Assembly: GCA_963204745.1 (NCBI GenBank)
Contig: CAUJHF010000020.1
Span: forward strand, 1 to 64,000
DNA from: Pseudomonadota bacterium
GTDB taxonomy: Bacteria > Pseudomonadota > Gammaproteobacteria > Steroidobacterales > GCA-2729495
Length of the DNA stretch: 64,000 nt
Direction of reading: 5' to 3'
The position numbers were made by a program, and so were the translations under genes. Positions 43,436-53,233 of the stretch are shown here, piece by piece. Each line of letters opens with the position of its first letter. Position 1 is the first letter of the stretch. The notes under the pieces are model-generated. The model was not told the origin of the DNA. It did no database searches and was given only the letters and a program-made list of their open reading frames with translations.

Positions 43436-43927
43436 ATCACCATACATCAGGGCGACTGTATTCATCATCCCCACCACGGTATCGGCGAGGTGCTGTCCAT
43501 CCGCAAGCGGCGTTTCTCGGGAGATACCGAAGCCCTGTTTGCAAAGCTGTTCTTCAAGCGGGATCGCCTCACGGTAATGCTGCGCAAGGAAGACCTGGCG
43601 AAAACCGTACGCGACCCGATTAATGCCACTGAAGCGAAGAAGTTGCTGGCTTATCTGAAAAGCTGGAAAGGCAAGGTCAGCAGCCAGTGGAAGGCCAGGG
43701 CCAATGCCCACCAGCAGACGATGGAGAAAGGTGACCCCTTTGGCTATGCGCAGGTCTACAAGGGGCTGAGCAAGCTCGAAGCGGAAGGTAATTTGCGTGC
43801 TGCCGACCGGACCCACTACAACCAGTCACTGAGCTTCCTGTCTGAAGAACTGGCCAATGCCCTTGGCAAGACCGAGGATGAGGCTCGCGCGCAGATCGAA
43901 GAATTGGCGGGTCGCGTGAGTCAGTAA
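43436..43927 (+). CDS. CarD-like RNA-polymerase-binding regulator, start uncertain (possible ATC)
   Basis: A CarD/CdnL/TRCF-interaction-domain protein. GDCIHHPHHGIGEVLSIRKRRF and AKLFFKRDRLTVMLRKEDL form the Tudor-like N-terminal domain, and a helical C-terminal half has ATEAKKLLAYLKSWKGK and NQSLSFLSEELANALG. Such proteins bind the polymerase beta subunit and stabilise open complexes. The frame is open from 43313. ATG 43379 would precede the predicted transcription start, and TTG 43397 lacks a ribosome site. AGGAG at 43424-43428 lies 7 bp before ATC 43436, just where the conserved domain begins, giving 163 residues; ATA 43442 is another possibility. Family call good, start tentative. Confidence 0.82.
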   Translation: MTIHQGDCIHHPHHGIGEVLSIRKRRFSGDTEALFAKLFFKRDRLTVMLRKEDLAKTVRDPINATEAKKLLAYLKSWKGKVSSQWKARANAHQQTMEKGDPFGYAQVYKGLSKLEAEGNLRAADRTHYNQSLSFLSEELANALGKTEDEARAQIEELAGRVSQ

Positions 43928-44056
43928 TTTCCACGAACGTTTCGTAAATTCGGCCAAGCTGAGTATCATTGCGCACCGTCAAGGGCCGCTGTTGCGGGTT
44001 CCCCGCGACATTAATCTGAACCGAGACCACAGTTCCAGGCTCTTGCCGAGGTTGCC

Positions 44057-45649
44057 ATGTCGCTGACAATTGGGGTTCCCCGCGAACTGTATCCCGGCGA
44101 AAAGCGTGTCGCCAGCGTACCGGAAGTGGTCGAGAAGCTGATCAAGCTCGGCTTTGCCGTTAGCGTCGAAACAGGCGCGGGCGCTGCCGCAAACTTCGAC
44201 GACGAGGCCTATCGCGCGGCCGGTGCGCAGATTGCCGAGAGTGCAGCCAGCCTGTGGGCGGCCTCGGACATGGTTTTCAAGGTTCGTGCGCCACAGCCAG
44301 AAGAAATCGGCCTGATCAAGGCCGGTACCACGCTGGTCAGTTTCATCTGGCCGGCGCAGAACCCCGAACTCATGCAGCAACTGGCCGAGCGCAAGATTAC
44401 CGTGCTGGCCATGGACTCGCTGCCGCGCCAGCTGAGTCGCGCACAGAAGATGGACGCGCTGACCTCCATGGCGAGCATCAGTGGTTATCGCGCCGTCATT
44501 GAGGCTGCCAATGCCTTCGGTCGTTTTTTCAACGGTCAGGTGACAGCCGCTGGCAAGATCCCGCCGGCAAAGGTGTTCATCGCCGGTGCCGGTGTCGCAG
44601 GCCTGTCCGCCATCGGCACTGCCGCCAATCTGGGTGCCATGGTGCGCGCCAACGACACCCGTGCCGAAGTGGCCGATCAGGTGGTGTCTCTGGGCGGTGA
44701 GTTCGTCAAGGTCGACTACGAGGAAGAAGGCTCGGGCGGTGGCGGTTACGCCAAGGTCATGAGCGAGGGCTTCCAGCAGGCGCAGCGCGAGATGTATGCG
44801 CGCCAGGCGAAAGAAGCCGACATCATCATCACCACGGCGCTGATCCCGGGCAAGCCCGCACCGCTGCTCATCACTGCAGACATGGTCAAGTCCATGAAAC
44901 CCGGCAGCGTGATCGTCGATATGGCCGGCGAGCAGGGCGGCAACTGCGAGCTGACCGTGCCGGGCGAAAGCGTGGTGCGCCACAACGTCACCATCATCGG
45001 CTACACGGACCTCCCGAGCCGGCTCGCCAAGCAGTCCTCGACGCTGTATGGGAATAACCTGCTGCGGCTCTCCGAGGATCTGTGCAAGACCAAGGACGGT
45101 CAGATAGACGTCAACTTCGACGACGAGGCCATTCGCGGACTCACTGTCATCAAGGCTGGTGAGATCACCTGGCCACCACCACCGCCGAAAATTCCGGCAG
45201 TGCCTCGGCAGGCAAAGCCTGTCGCAGCGCCAACCGCAGCAAAGAAGTCAGCCCATGGCCACGGCGAAAGCGAGCCGATGTCCGGCACCAGTCTCGCCGT
45301 GATCTTTGCTGTGGGTGCCGCACTGTTCTGGCTGGTCGGTGCCTATGCACCAGCTACCTTTCTGTCGCACTTCACCGTGTTCGTACTGGCCTGTTTCATC
45401 GGTTACATGGTGATCTGGAACGTCAAACCATCGCTGCATACGCCGCTGATGAGCGTAACCAATGCGATATCAAGCATCATCGCCGTCGGTGCGCTCGTGC
45501 AGATTGCGCCGCCGCTGATCGGGGTGGGGGATGATCGTCCGTCGACACTGATTCTCGGGCTCGCTGTCGTGGCACTCGCGCTGACGGCAATCAACATGTT
45601 CGGCGGATTCGCCGTTACCCGCCGCATGCTGGCGATGTTCCGCAAATAA
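44057..45649 (+). CDS. pntA: NAD(P) transhydrogenase subunit alpha
   Basis: Proton-translocating transhydrogenase, alpha chain with both parts fused (530 residues). The NAD(H)-binding domain I spans ~1-380 (IGVPRELYPGEKRVASVPEVVEKL, FIAGAGVAGLSAIGTAANLGA, DMAGEQGGNCELT). A linker rich in proline and alanine follows, and then domain II with four hydrophobic helices at the C-terminus. With PntB it makes NADPH from NADH and proton motive force. It begins 129 bp after the CarD-like gene and is followed by pntB after 12 bp. Confidence 0.97.
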   Translation: MSLTIGVPRELYPGEKRVASVPEVVEKLIKLGFAVSVETGAGAAANFDDEAYRAAGAQIAESAASLWAASDMVFKVRAPQPEEIGLIKAGTTLVSFIWPAQNPELMQQLAERKITVLAMDSLPRQLSRAQKMDALTSMASISGYRAVIEAANAFGRFFNGQVTAAGKIPPAKVFIAGAGVAGLSAIGTAANLGAMVRANDTRAEVADQVVSLGGEFVKVDYEEEGSGGGGYAKVMSEGFQQAQREMYARQAKEADIIITTALIPGKPAPLLITADMVKSMKPGSVIVDMAGEQGGNCELTVPGESVVRHNVTIIGYTDLPSRLAKQSSTLYGNNLLRLSEDLCKTKDGQIDVNFDDEAIRGLTVIKAGEITWPPPPPKIPAVPRQAKPVAAPTAAKKSAHGHGESEPMSGTSLAVIFAVGAALFWLVGAYAPATFLSHFTVFVLACFIGYMVIWNVKPSLHTPLMSVTNAISSIIAVGALVQIAPPLIGVGDDRPSTLILGLAVVALALTAINMFGGFAVTRRMLAMFRK

Positions 45650-45661
45650 GAGGTCACGGGC

Positions 45662-47068
45662 ATGTCCGCCAGTCTCGCTGCAGTTGCCTATATCGGCGCC
45701 ACGATTCTCTTCATCCTGAGTCTCGGGGGGCTCGCCAATCCTGAAACCGCGCGCCGCGGCAATTTCTACGGCATCGTCGGCATGACCCTCGCAGTGCTGG
45801 CGACGGTGTTCGGGCCCCGCGTCACCTTGGCCGGCGTGCCCTGGATCATCGGCGCCATGCTCGTCGGCGGCAGCATCGGTCTCTACGCTGCCCGCAAGGT
45901 GCAGATGACGCAGATGCCCGAACTCGTCGCACTGATGCACAGCCTGGTCGGTCTCGCTGCCTGCCTGGTCGGCTTTGCGAGCTATGTCGATACCTCGATC
46001 GAATTTGCCGGCGCCGAGAAGTCCATTCACGAAATCGAGATCTACATCGGCATCCTCATCGGTGCGATAACTTTCTCGGGTTCGGTTATCGCTTTCGGCA
46101 AGCTGTCTGGCAAGATTGGTGGCAAGCCACTGCTGCTGCCGGCGCGTCACTGGCTCAACCTCGTCGGGTTGCTGGTCGTGATCTGGTTTGGCTATGCATT
46201 CCTGCAGGCTCCGGATATCGGTGCCGGCATGATGCCGCTGCTCGTGATGACAGTTGTCGCTGTCCTGTTCGGAATCCATATGGTGATGGCCATCGGCGGT
46301 GCCGACATGCCGGTGGTGGTGTCGATGCTGAACAGCTATTCCGGTTGGGCGGCGGCAGCGACCGGCTTCATGCTCTCCAATGATCTGCTGATCGTTGTCG
46401 GAGCACTCGTCGGTTCCTCCGGCGCAATCCTGTCCTACATCATGTGCCGGGCGATGAATCGCAACTTCATCAGCGTCATTGCCGGCGGTTTCGGTACGGG
46501 TGAGGGGGGGGCGCCCGCGACTGGTGCGCAGCCAGCCGGTGAGGTCACGCCGATCAGTGCGATCGAAACTGCGGAACTGCTTGGTACGGCAAAGAGCGTG
46601 ATCATCATTCCCGGCTATGGTATGGCTGTGGCCCAGGCCCAGCACACGGTCTACGAGATCACGAAGTTCCTGCGCGAAAAGGGCGTCAACGTGCGCTTCG
46701 GTATTCACCCGGTCGCGGGGCGCATGCCCGGCCATATGAACGTGTTGCTGGCCGAAGCCAAGGTACCCTACGACATCGTGCTGGAAATGGATGAGATCAA
46801 CGACGATTTCCCGGACACGGACGTTGTGATGGTCATCGGCGCCAACGACATCGTGAATCCCGGTGCCGAGGATGATCCGAGCAGTCCCATAGCTGGCATG
46901 CCAGTGCTGCAGGCCTGGAAGGCGAAAATTTCCATCGTCATGAAGCGCTCGATGGCCTCGGGTTATGCCGGTGTAGATAACCCGCTCTTCTATAAAGAAA
47001 ACAACCGCATGCTGTTCGGCGATGCGAAGAAAATGCTCGACGAGGTGTTCTCGGCCCTGAAGGGCTGA
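45662..47068 (+). CDS. pntB: NAD(P) transhydrogenase subunit beta
   Basis: The 468-residue beta chain has about nine membrane helices in the first ~270 residues ([27 protein letters not shown] is a family landmark). The NADP(H)-binding domain III follows from ~295 on: [40 protein letters not shown] and [16 protein letters not shown]. It pairs with pntA directly upstream; a small membrane ORF follows 13 bp after the stop. Confidence 0.97.
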   Translation: MSASLAAVAYIGATILFILSLGGLANPETARRGNFYGIVGMTLAVLATVFGPRVTLAGVPWIIGAMLVGGSIGLYAARKVQMTQMPELVALMHSLVGLAACLVGFASYVDTSIEFAGAEKSIHEIEIYIGILIGAITFSGSVIAFGKLSGKIGGKPLLLPARHWLNLVGLLVVIWFGYAFLQAPDIGAGMMPLLVMTVVAVLFGIHMVMAIGGADMPVVVSMLNSYSGWAAAATGFMLSNDLLIVVGALVGSSGAILSYIMCRAMNRNFISVIAGGFGTGEGGAPATGAQPAGEVTPISAIETAELLGTAKSVIIIPGYGMAVAQAQHTVYEITKFLREKGVNVRFGIHPVAGRMPGHMNVLLAEAKVPYDIVLEMDEINDDFPDTDVVMVIGANDIVNPGAEDDPSSPIAGMPVLQAWKAKISIVMKRSMASGYAGVDNPLFYKENNRMLFGDAKKMLDEVFSALKG

Positions 47069-47081
47069 CGGTCAGAAACAG

Positions 47082-47354
47082 ATGCCGGATGACACTGAAG
47101 GCCAGGACGCACTTCAGCGCGCCATCGGTGAACGTGCGCGCGAATTCGCTGCAGACAATCGCCAGCAACCGCGACGCTACTGGCAGCATGCAATCACCCT
47201 GATCGCTGCTGTGCTCGTCGTAGCGCTGGTATTTTTCGGCTTCGATGTCTTCCTCACCAGCATGCAGAAGCTGATCGCCATCATGGGCGCCGAGCCGACG
47301 CCAACCGAGCCGATGCCCGTATTCATGGTGCCCGAGTCGCCCGGCGAGCCCTGA
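47082..47354 (+). CDS. Small membrane protein behind pntB
   Basis: A 90-residue ORF with a charged N-terminal half (QDALQRAIGERAREFAADNRQQPRRYW), one strong hydrophobic helix (ITLIAAVLVVALVFFGFDVF, residues ~40-60) and a proline-rich tail (EPTPTEPMPVFMVPE). I do not recognise the family. It starts 13 bp after pntB and is likely co-transcribed. It could be an accessory or stability subunit of the transhydrogenase, but nothing in the sequence proves this. Confidence 0.6.
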   Translation: MPDDTEGQDALQRAIGERAREFAADNRQQPRRYWQHAITLIAAVLVVALVFFGFDVFLTSMQKLIAIMGAEPTPTEPMPVFMVPESPGEP

Positions 47355-47385
47355 GCAGCGTGGTCGATACACATGCTCGGCCTGG

Positions 47386-47411
47386 CCCGTTCTGACGGGA
47401 TCTTTCCTTTT
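47386..47411 (+). terminator. Weak terminator after the pnt operon
   Basis: CCCGT-TCTG-ACGGG (47386-47399) forms a 5-bp stem with a tetraloop, followed by ATCTTTCCTTTT. The stem is short, so termination may be partial. Confidence 0.4.
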
Positions 47412-47507
47412 CCGCCCTGAGGACGACTCCGGTATGCTGGGCGCCTGCGCCGGTATTGGACGGTACAATCCGGCATCGATTTCCAACGATCAGTCAAGGA
47501 GACTTCC

Positions 47508-47990
47508 ATGACCATCAAAGTCGGCGACCGTGTACCCGAGGGCAAGTTCAGCGTGATGATCGAGGGCGCACCCGGATCGATCACGACGCAGGAGCTGTTC
47601 GGCGGCAAGAAAGTCGTGTTTTTCTCCGTGCCAGGCGCCTTCACGCCAACCTGCTCGAACAGCCATCTGCCGGGCTATATCAGGACAGCAGCGGAGATCA
47701 AGGCCAAGGGCGTGGCGACGATCGCCTGCATGTCGGTCAACGATGTGTTCGTGATGGACGCCTGGGGCAAGGACCGCGGTGTCGGCGACAAGGTACTGAT
47801 GCTCGCAGACGGCAATGCCGAGTACACGCGTGCCCTGGGCCTTGAACTGGATGGCAGCGGTTTCGGTCTTGGCACTCGCAGCCAGCGCTTTTCGATGGTT
47901 GTCGATAACGGTGTCGTCACCGAGCTCAACGTGGAAGCGCCACGCGAGTTCAAGGTGAGTACCGCCGAGTGCGTGCTCAAGCAGCTCTGA
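47508..47990 (+). CDS. Peroxiredoxin, Prx5 type
   Basis: A 160-residue thiol peroxidase. KVVFFSVPGAFTPTCSNSHLPGY contains the peroxidatic cysteine in the Prx5/AhpE-like P-G-A-F-T-P-T-C context, and DAWGKDRGVGDKVLMLADGN and the Arg of GTRSQRFSMVVDNGVV complete the site. A glutaredoxin or thioredoxin would reduce it. AAGGAG precedes the ATG. It is followed after 26 bp by a membrane-protein gene. Confidence 0.94.
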   Translation: MTIKVGDRVPEGKFSVMIEGAPGSITTQELFGGKKVVFFSVPGAFTPTCSNSHLPGYIRTAAEIKAKGVATIACMSVNDVFVMDAWGKDRGVGDKVLMLADGNAEYTRALGLELDGSGFGLGTRSQRFSMVVDNGVVTELNVEAPREFKVSTAECVLKQL

Positions 47991-48016
47991 TAGCAATCCT
48001 GATCGGGAACTGAACC

Positions 48017-48718
48017 ATGGAAGAGATGCAGGTCGTCCAGACGCTGCCGTTTGCCTATGCCGCAGTAAAGTTCGTGCACATCCTGCTGTTTGTGTACTGG
48101 CTGGGCGGTGATGCCGGGGTGTACTACTCCAGTACCTTTGTCATCAACGACAAGCTGTCGCGCGAAGCGCGGCTGACGGCCTTCAAGATCTTCATCAACC
48201 TCGACATGCTGCCACGCTATTGCCTGGCGCTGATGCTGACGGTCGGCGGCATACTCGCCGAGTTTGTCGGCTACGAGCATCCGCTCTGGCAGACGATTGC
48301 AATCGTCGCACTGGGCCCGATCTGGGTCTGGGTCGTGCACATGGTGCATGTGAAGGAGGGCACGGACTTCGGGCGGTTGCTGGCCAGGGGTGACTACTGG
48401 TTCCGCTTCCTGATGATCTTCGCGCTGCTGGGTTCAGTGGTCTACCACTGGATCACCGGGCCGCTGCAGGCGTTCCCGTGGCTGGCTGCCAAGCTGACGA
48501 TCTTCGCCTTCCTGATCTTCTGCGGCTTCATGATCCGCGTCAAACTGCCGCCCTTTGTCGAAGGCTTCCGGGTGCTGGCGGCCAAGGGCGCGACCCCGGA
48601 GAGCGACAAGCTGATGTATGACGGCATCATGGCCTGCAGACCCTATGTCTGGGCGATCTGGATCGGGGTCGCGCTGTCTGCATGGCTGGGCGTCTGGAAG
48701 CCCGGCATGGGCGGCTGA
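48017..48718 (+). CDS. Polytopic membrane protein of unknown function
   Basis: A 233-residue integral membrane protein with about six hydrophobic segments: FVHILLFVYWLGGDAGVYY near the N-terminus, then MLTVGGILAEF, LGPIWVWVVHMV, FLMIFALLGSVVYHWI, LTIFAFLIFCGFMI and a last VWAIWIGVALSAWLGVW. The histidine in the first helix, with W-L-G-G following, resembles heme- or copper-associated membrane proteins (CopD-like), but this is only a resemblance. It follows the peroxiredoxin, possibly co-transcribed, and converges with etfA with 8 bp between stops. Confidence 0.75.
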   Translation: MEEMQVVQTLPFAYAAVKFVHILLFVYWLGGDAGVYYSSTFVINDKLSREARLTAFKIFINLDMLPRYCLALMLTVGGILAEFVGYEHPLWQTIAIVALGPIWVWVVHMVHVKEGTDFGRLLARGDYWFRFLMIFALLGSVVYHWITGPLQAFPWLAAKLTIFAFLIFCGFMIRVKLPPFVEGFRVLAAKGATPESDKLMYDGIMACRPYVWAIWIGVALSAWLGVWKPGMGG

Positions 48719-48726
48719 GCGCCGGC

Positions 48727-49664
48727 TCAGCGCAGCTGTTCGCTGATCTCCTTGATCGCCTCGAAGAGGTCGCCGACCAGGCCGATATCTGCAACCTCGA
48801 AAATGGGTGCCTCGGCGTCCTTGTTGATCGCGACGATGGTGCCGGCGTCCTTGATGCCGGTGAGATGCTGGATAGCGCCCGAGATACCGAAGGCCAGGTA
48901 AAAGTCAGGCGCGATGATCTTGCCGGTCTGGCCGACCTGCATCTCGTTGGGTACAAAACCGGCGTCGACGGCTGCACGGGAAGCACCTACCGCAGCGCCC
49001 ATGCGATCAGCCAGCGCATAGAGCTGCTTGAAGTTGTCTGCACTGCCAAGGCCGCGGCCGCCGGACAGGACTATTTTCGCGCTCTGCAGGTCGGGGCGAT
49101 CGCTGGAACCAGACTGCAGTTCAATGAAACGGGTATGCGTTGGCAACGCGGCCGAAACGCTGACCGGTTCGATGGGCGCTTCCGCACCATTCCCGACAGG
49201 CTTGAAGGAGGCGCTGCGCACGGTACCGATAACCTGTTGTCCTTCCGGTACCTCGACGGTAACGATGGCATTGCCCGCATAGATGGGCCGCTTGAAGCTG
49301 CGCGGACCGATCACGGCCATGATGTCAGTCACCTGTGCCAGGCCAAGCAGCGCGGCCACGCGCGGCAGCAAGTCCCGGCCAAAAGTCGTCGATGGTGCGA
49401 GGATGCAGTCATAGTCGGCGGCCAGCGCGACGATCTGCGGCGCGAGGACGGCGGCCAGCGAGCCGGCCTTTTCTTTCTGGGCGACCAGCAGCACGCGCTT
49501 TACGCCGCTGAGCTTCGATGCCTCGACAGCTGCGGTACTGTCGGCTGCGGCGAATACCACCACATCCGCACCGGCGGCTTCGATCTGTACGGCGCAGTTC
49601 AGGCAGCGGGCCGTGCTCTGCTGGACATGCTGTCCGTCGTGTTCGGCAATGACGAGTATTCTGG

Positions 49665-49668
<4 letters not shown>
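48727..49668 (-). CDS. etfA: Electron transfer flavoprotein alpha subunit
   Basis: FAD-carrying subunit of ETF, accepting electrons from acyl-CoA and related dehydrogenases. The 313-residue protein has the N-terminal ILVIAEHDG segment. The C-terminal FAD domain signature runs [38 protein letters not shown], then [34 protein letters not shown]. It overlaps etfB by 4 bases. Confidence 0.96.
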
Positions 49669-50417
<749 letters not shown>

Positions 50418-50439
50418 GTTGGCTTCCTGAAGAAGCGCT

Positions 50440-50468
50440 ATTTTCAACCACTGGCCCAGCCCCGACAA
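50440..50468 (-). promoter_or_regulatory. Promoter for etfBA
   Basis: Minus strand TTGTCG (complement of 50463-50468), 17 bp, GAAAAT (complement of 50440-50445). Transcription would start ~15 bases before the etfB ATG. Confidence 0.45.
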
Positions 50469-50484
50469 GTACAGAGCAGGATTC

Positions 50485-51321
50485 ATGCTTGTTTCAATCA
50501 ACGACCTTGCGGCTGATTTGGGCAATCCCGACCTCGTTGTGGTGGATTGCCGGTTCAACCTGCAGCAGCCTGCGGCGGGTTCACGCCTGTATGCAGAGAG
50601 ACATATCCCCGGTGCCTTCTACGCAGATCTGGACCGGGACCTGTCCGGCACCAGGACGGCCGAACTTGGCCGTCATCCACTTCCGGATGTGGATGATCTG
50701 CAGAAGCTGCTATCAGGCTTTGGCATCGGGCCTGAGACGCGGGTTGTGGTCTATGACGAGGGTAGTGGTGGCCTGGCCGCGCGCCTCTGGTGGCTGCTGC
50801 GCTGGCTGGGCCATGCGCAGGTCAGCCTGCTGGATGGCGGTTTTGCTGCATGGTGTGCGGCGGGATTGCCGGTCACCGCGCAACTACCAGCCGGGCGCAA
50901 GGGCCGGTTTGTGGCCCGGCCCGGCAGCATGCCGGTACTCACAACCCGTGACATCGAGGCTGCGCTCGGTACGGAGCAGATCCTGCTGCTGGATCTGCGC
51001 GCACACGATCGCTATCTCGGACGGGTGGAGCCTATCGATCCGGTGGCCGGGCATGTGCCGGGCGCGGTGAGTGCACCGTTTTCGGCAAACCTGGGGTCTG
51101 ATGGCCGTTTTCGTCCTGTTGAGGAGCTGCGCCGGAATTATTCGGCGATGCTCGGTGATCGGCCAGTCGGTGAAGTCGTTTGTATGTGCGGTTCGGGGGT
51201 GACGGCCTGCCACGGCATATTCGCTCTTGAACTGGCCGGCTGGCGAGGAGCCGGGCTGTATGCGGGCTCGTGGAGCGAATGGATACGCTCCGCCGGGCGG
51301 CCGGTGGCGCGGGAAAGCTGA
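50485..51321 (+). CDS. Thiosulfate/3-mercaptopyruvate sulfurtransferase
   Basis: A 278-residue protein made of two rhodanese domains. Domain 1 starts VVVDCRFNL and has the structural YAERHIPGAFYADLDRDLSG. Domain 2 has LLLDLRAHDRYLG and the active loop VCMCGSGVTACHG with the catalytic cysteine near residue 233. The C-G-S-G-V-T-A loop is of the mercaptopyruvate type. It transfers sulfur to thiophilic acceptors in cyanide detoxification or sulfur relay. It is divergent from etfB. Confidence 0.94.
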   Translation: MLVSINDLAADLGNPDLVVVDCRFNLQQPAAGSRLYAERHIPGAFYADLDRDLSGTRTAELGRHPLPDVDDLQKLLSGFGIGPETRVVVYDEGSGGLAARLWWLLRWLGHAQVSLLDGGFAAWCAAGLPVTAQLPAGRKGRFVARPGSMPVLTTRDIEAALGTEQILLLDLRAHDRYLGRVEPIDPVAGHVPGAVSAPFSANLGSDGRFRPVEELRRNYSAMLGDRPVGEVVCMCGSGVTACHGIFALELAGWRGAGLYAGSWSEWIRSAGRPVARES

Positions 51322-51448
51322 GCCATTTTCTGTGCAGGCTGTTGGCGGCAGGCTCCTTTCCCCGTAAAGTCTGCGCCCCGGTAAAGCCTGCGGCGGCCCA
51401 TCTGCGCGGCGGCAGGGAATCACACAGACCTCGAAGGACTGAAACAGC

Positions 51449-52186
51449 ATGAGCACCAGCATCCTGCAGCGCGACCAGCGCGCCGTACGCGGCACCATCG
51501 CCTATACCAGCAACAAGCCTGACCGTGTCGGTCAGGAGCGTGGGCGCGAGTATTTCCACATCACCGTGCACAGCGACGGCCGCCGCACCTGCATGGCCCA
51601 TTCGGAAATCGACGATCGGCCCAGCGTGATGCGCGACATCGTCTACAGTCTCGACGCGCAGTGGCTGCCGACTGACTGCTTTGTCCGCCTGAGCGTCAAT
51701 GACGGCTTTACCGGCACCGGCTGGTTTCGTTTCGGCAAGGATTTCGCTGAGTGCGAGACCTATACCGCCCTCGATGGCCGTGTTACGCAGCGCATGGAAA
51801 CGACAGGCCGGCTGCAGGCCTTCCAGAACCACGCGATCGTCTGCGATGCCTGGCATATGCAGCTCTTTGACCGTAACAAGGGCCCCGGTGTGCAGAGCAT
51901 CGACGAAATGCTCCTGTCGTCTCCGGATCATCGCGGTGCCACCGGGCCGATGCTGTTCCGTATCGGTTTTGGCGTGGAGTATGTGGGCGAGGAGAAGATA
52001 ACGGTCAAGGCCGGAACCTTCGATGCCCTGCATTACCGTTTCGTGTCATCGCCGGGCTTGCCCGAGGCACATCCACCCTATGACATCTGGTGTACCGCAG
52101 ATGGCGACTACATCTTCCTGAGGGGCGTCATCGGCGGCTACATGCTCACCGAGTATGAGCTGGTCGACTTCGAACGCTCGGTCTGA
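51449..52186 (+). CDS. Protein of unknown function, DUF3108-like ending
   Basis: A 245-residue soluble-looking protein without a signal peptide. The middle shows alternating strand patterns (SVNDGFTGTGWFRFG, ECETYTALDGRVTQRMET), and the C-terminal stretch EKITVKAGTFDALHYRFV resembles the DUF3108/beta-barrel lipid-binding style end, though I cannot be sure. GAAGGA lies ahead of the ATG. It converges with the second VOC gene with only 2 bp between stops. No function can be assigned. Confidence 0.75.
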   Translation: MSTSILQRDQRAVRGTIAYTSNKPDRVGQERGREYFHITVHSDGRRTCMAHSEIDDRPSVMRDIVYSLDAQWLPTDCFVRLSVNDGFTGTGWFRFGKDFAECETYTALDGRVTQRMETTGRLQAFQNHAIVCDAWHMQLFDRNKGPGVQSIDEMLLSSPDHRGATGPMLFRIGFGVEYVGEEKITVKAGTFDALHYRFVSSPGLPEAHPPYDIWCTADGDYIFLRGVIGGYMLTEYELVDFERSV

Positions 52187-52188
52187 AG

Positions 52189-53097
52189 TTACTTCGGCAC
52201 TGCAGGCGTGGCCGCTTCAATGAACTCCAGCCATTCGCCCGCAGGCCCCGTCGTTACGGCTGAACGCCGGCCGTTATAGGGAAATTCCGCGATCCGTGCG
52301 GGCGGTGCTCGCCAGTCGACGCGGAGATCCTCAAGCCGGTCGACGCCGATACTGACCATCGCGATACCGGGCGGCAGCGAGCCTGCGCGAACCGCACGAG
52401 GCTTCGACACCGACGGATATTCGTCCAGTTCGATCTCGAAGTCGCGCGGCATGGGGGCGATCGACAACTGGTACCTGGTTTCCGGTGGCAGTTTCAGTGT
52501 CTGTGACAGCGTATTGATCTGCCAGGCGCTGGCCGCTCCGGGCTTGAGTCCGAGCGCATCGCGGTACCAGTCCTGCATCGTGGCCATCGAGGGACCGCCG
52601 ACGACCATGATGAATACCCGGTCCACCGGGCTGCTGGCCGGTGTCATGGGAATCCTGAACGCGGAGGGGATCACGCGGGTGAAATAGAGCAGTTCACCGG
52701 CCGGACCGAAAGCCTGCATGGCGCGCGGTGCATCCGGTGCAGACCACAGATCACGGGGCTCTCCGATCACGCGAAACGCCGACCCCTCCAGCTCACCGGC
52801 GAGACGGTCCGGATCAGTGACCAGCAGTTCAGCCGCATTCCAGCCAAAACTTGTGCCGGGTGGAGGCATTACCGCCGACTGGTCTTCGATAAAGCGCAGA
52901 TAGACGGGTTTGCCACTGGCTGGCCCGAGGATCACAAACGGCTTGCCTGTCATCGCCGGCGTGGCCCACAGCGCTGCCTGTTCCGCGCTGACGGTGCCAC
53001 GGTGCACGGCCGTATAGTCCAGTTGCTGGCGATAAGGCTCTTCAACTACCGACAACTGATTGACGACGAGGGTGACGACAGCGATATATCTGAGCAT
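52189..53097 (-). CDS. VOC/glyoxalase-fold protein, paralogue of the 22585-23424 gene
   Basis: A 302-residue protein in two VOC-like halves. Its N-terminus (IAVVTLVVNQLSVVEEPY...) and the shared TVSAEQAALWATP, FGWNAAELLV, VDRVFIMVVGGPSMATMQDWY and LPPGIAMVSIG blocks align with the product of 22585-23424. The two are therefore clear paralogues about 30 kb apart. No complete set of metal ligands can be recognised by eye. It is divergent from an MFS gene. Function unknown. Confidence 0.8.
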   Translation of the reverse strand: MLRYIAVVTLVVNQLSVVEEPYRQQLDYTAVHRGTVSAEQAALWATPAMTGKPFVILGPASGKPVYLRFIEDQSAVMPPPGTSFGWNAAELLVTDPDRLAGELEGSAFRVIGEPRDLWSAPDAPRAMQAFGPAGELLYFTRVIPSAFRIPMTPASSPVDRVFIMVVGGPSMATMQDWYRDALGLKPGAASAWQINTLSQTLKLPPETRYQLSIAPMPRDFEIELDEYPSVSKPRAVRAGSLPPGIAMVSIGVDRLEDLRVDWRAPPARIAEFPYNGRRSAVTTGPAGEWLEFIEAATPAVPK

Positions 53098-53163
53098 GCG
53101 GGCCTGTGGTCCTGTGCGACGTCCGGCCCGATTCTAGCCCGTCGCAGCTGACCGGCAAGCAGC

Positions 53164-53192
53164 TTGGGGAACTGCCCTTAATCCGGTATCGT
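53164..53192 (+). promoter_or_regulatory. Promoter for the MFS gene
   Basis: TTGGGG at 53164-53169, a 17-bp spacer, TATCGT at 53187-53192, about 40 bp before the ATG at 53234. Confidence 0.4.
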
Positions 53193-53233
53193 GGCCGCCG
53201 CGTGACGCACGCCGGCAAAACGGATTCGGGGCG

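Noticed and set aside
45470..46735. 421-codon minus-strand open frame rich in His, Asp and Arg
   Set aside because: Complement of the membrane domain of pntB; composition is what hydrophobic codons give when read backwards.
51359..51392. Near-repeat CCCCGTAAAGTCTGCG / CCCCGGTAAAGCCTGCG ahead of the unknown gene
   Set aside because: Only two imperfect copies, no palindromic structure; may be chance.
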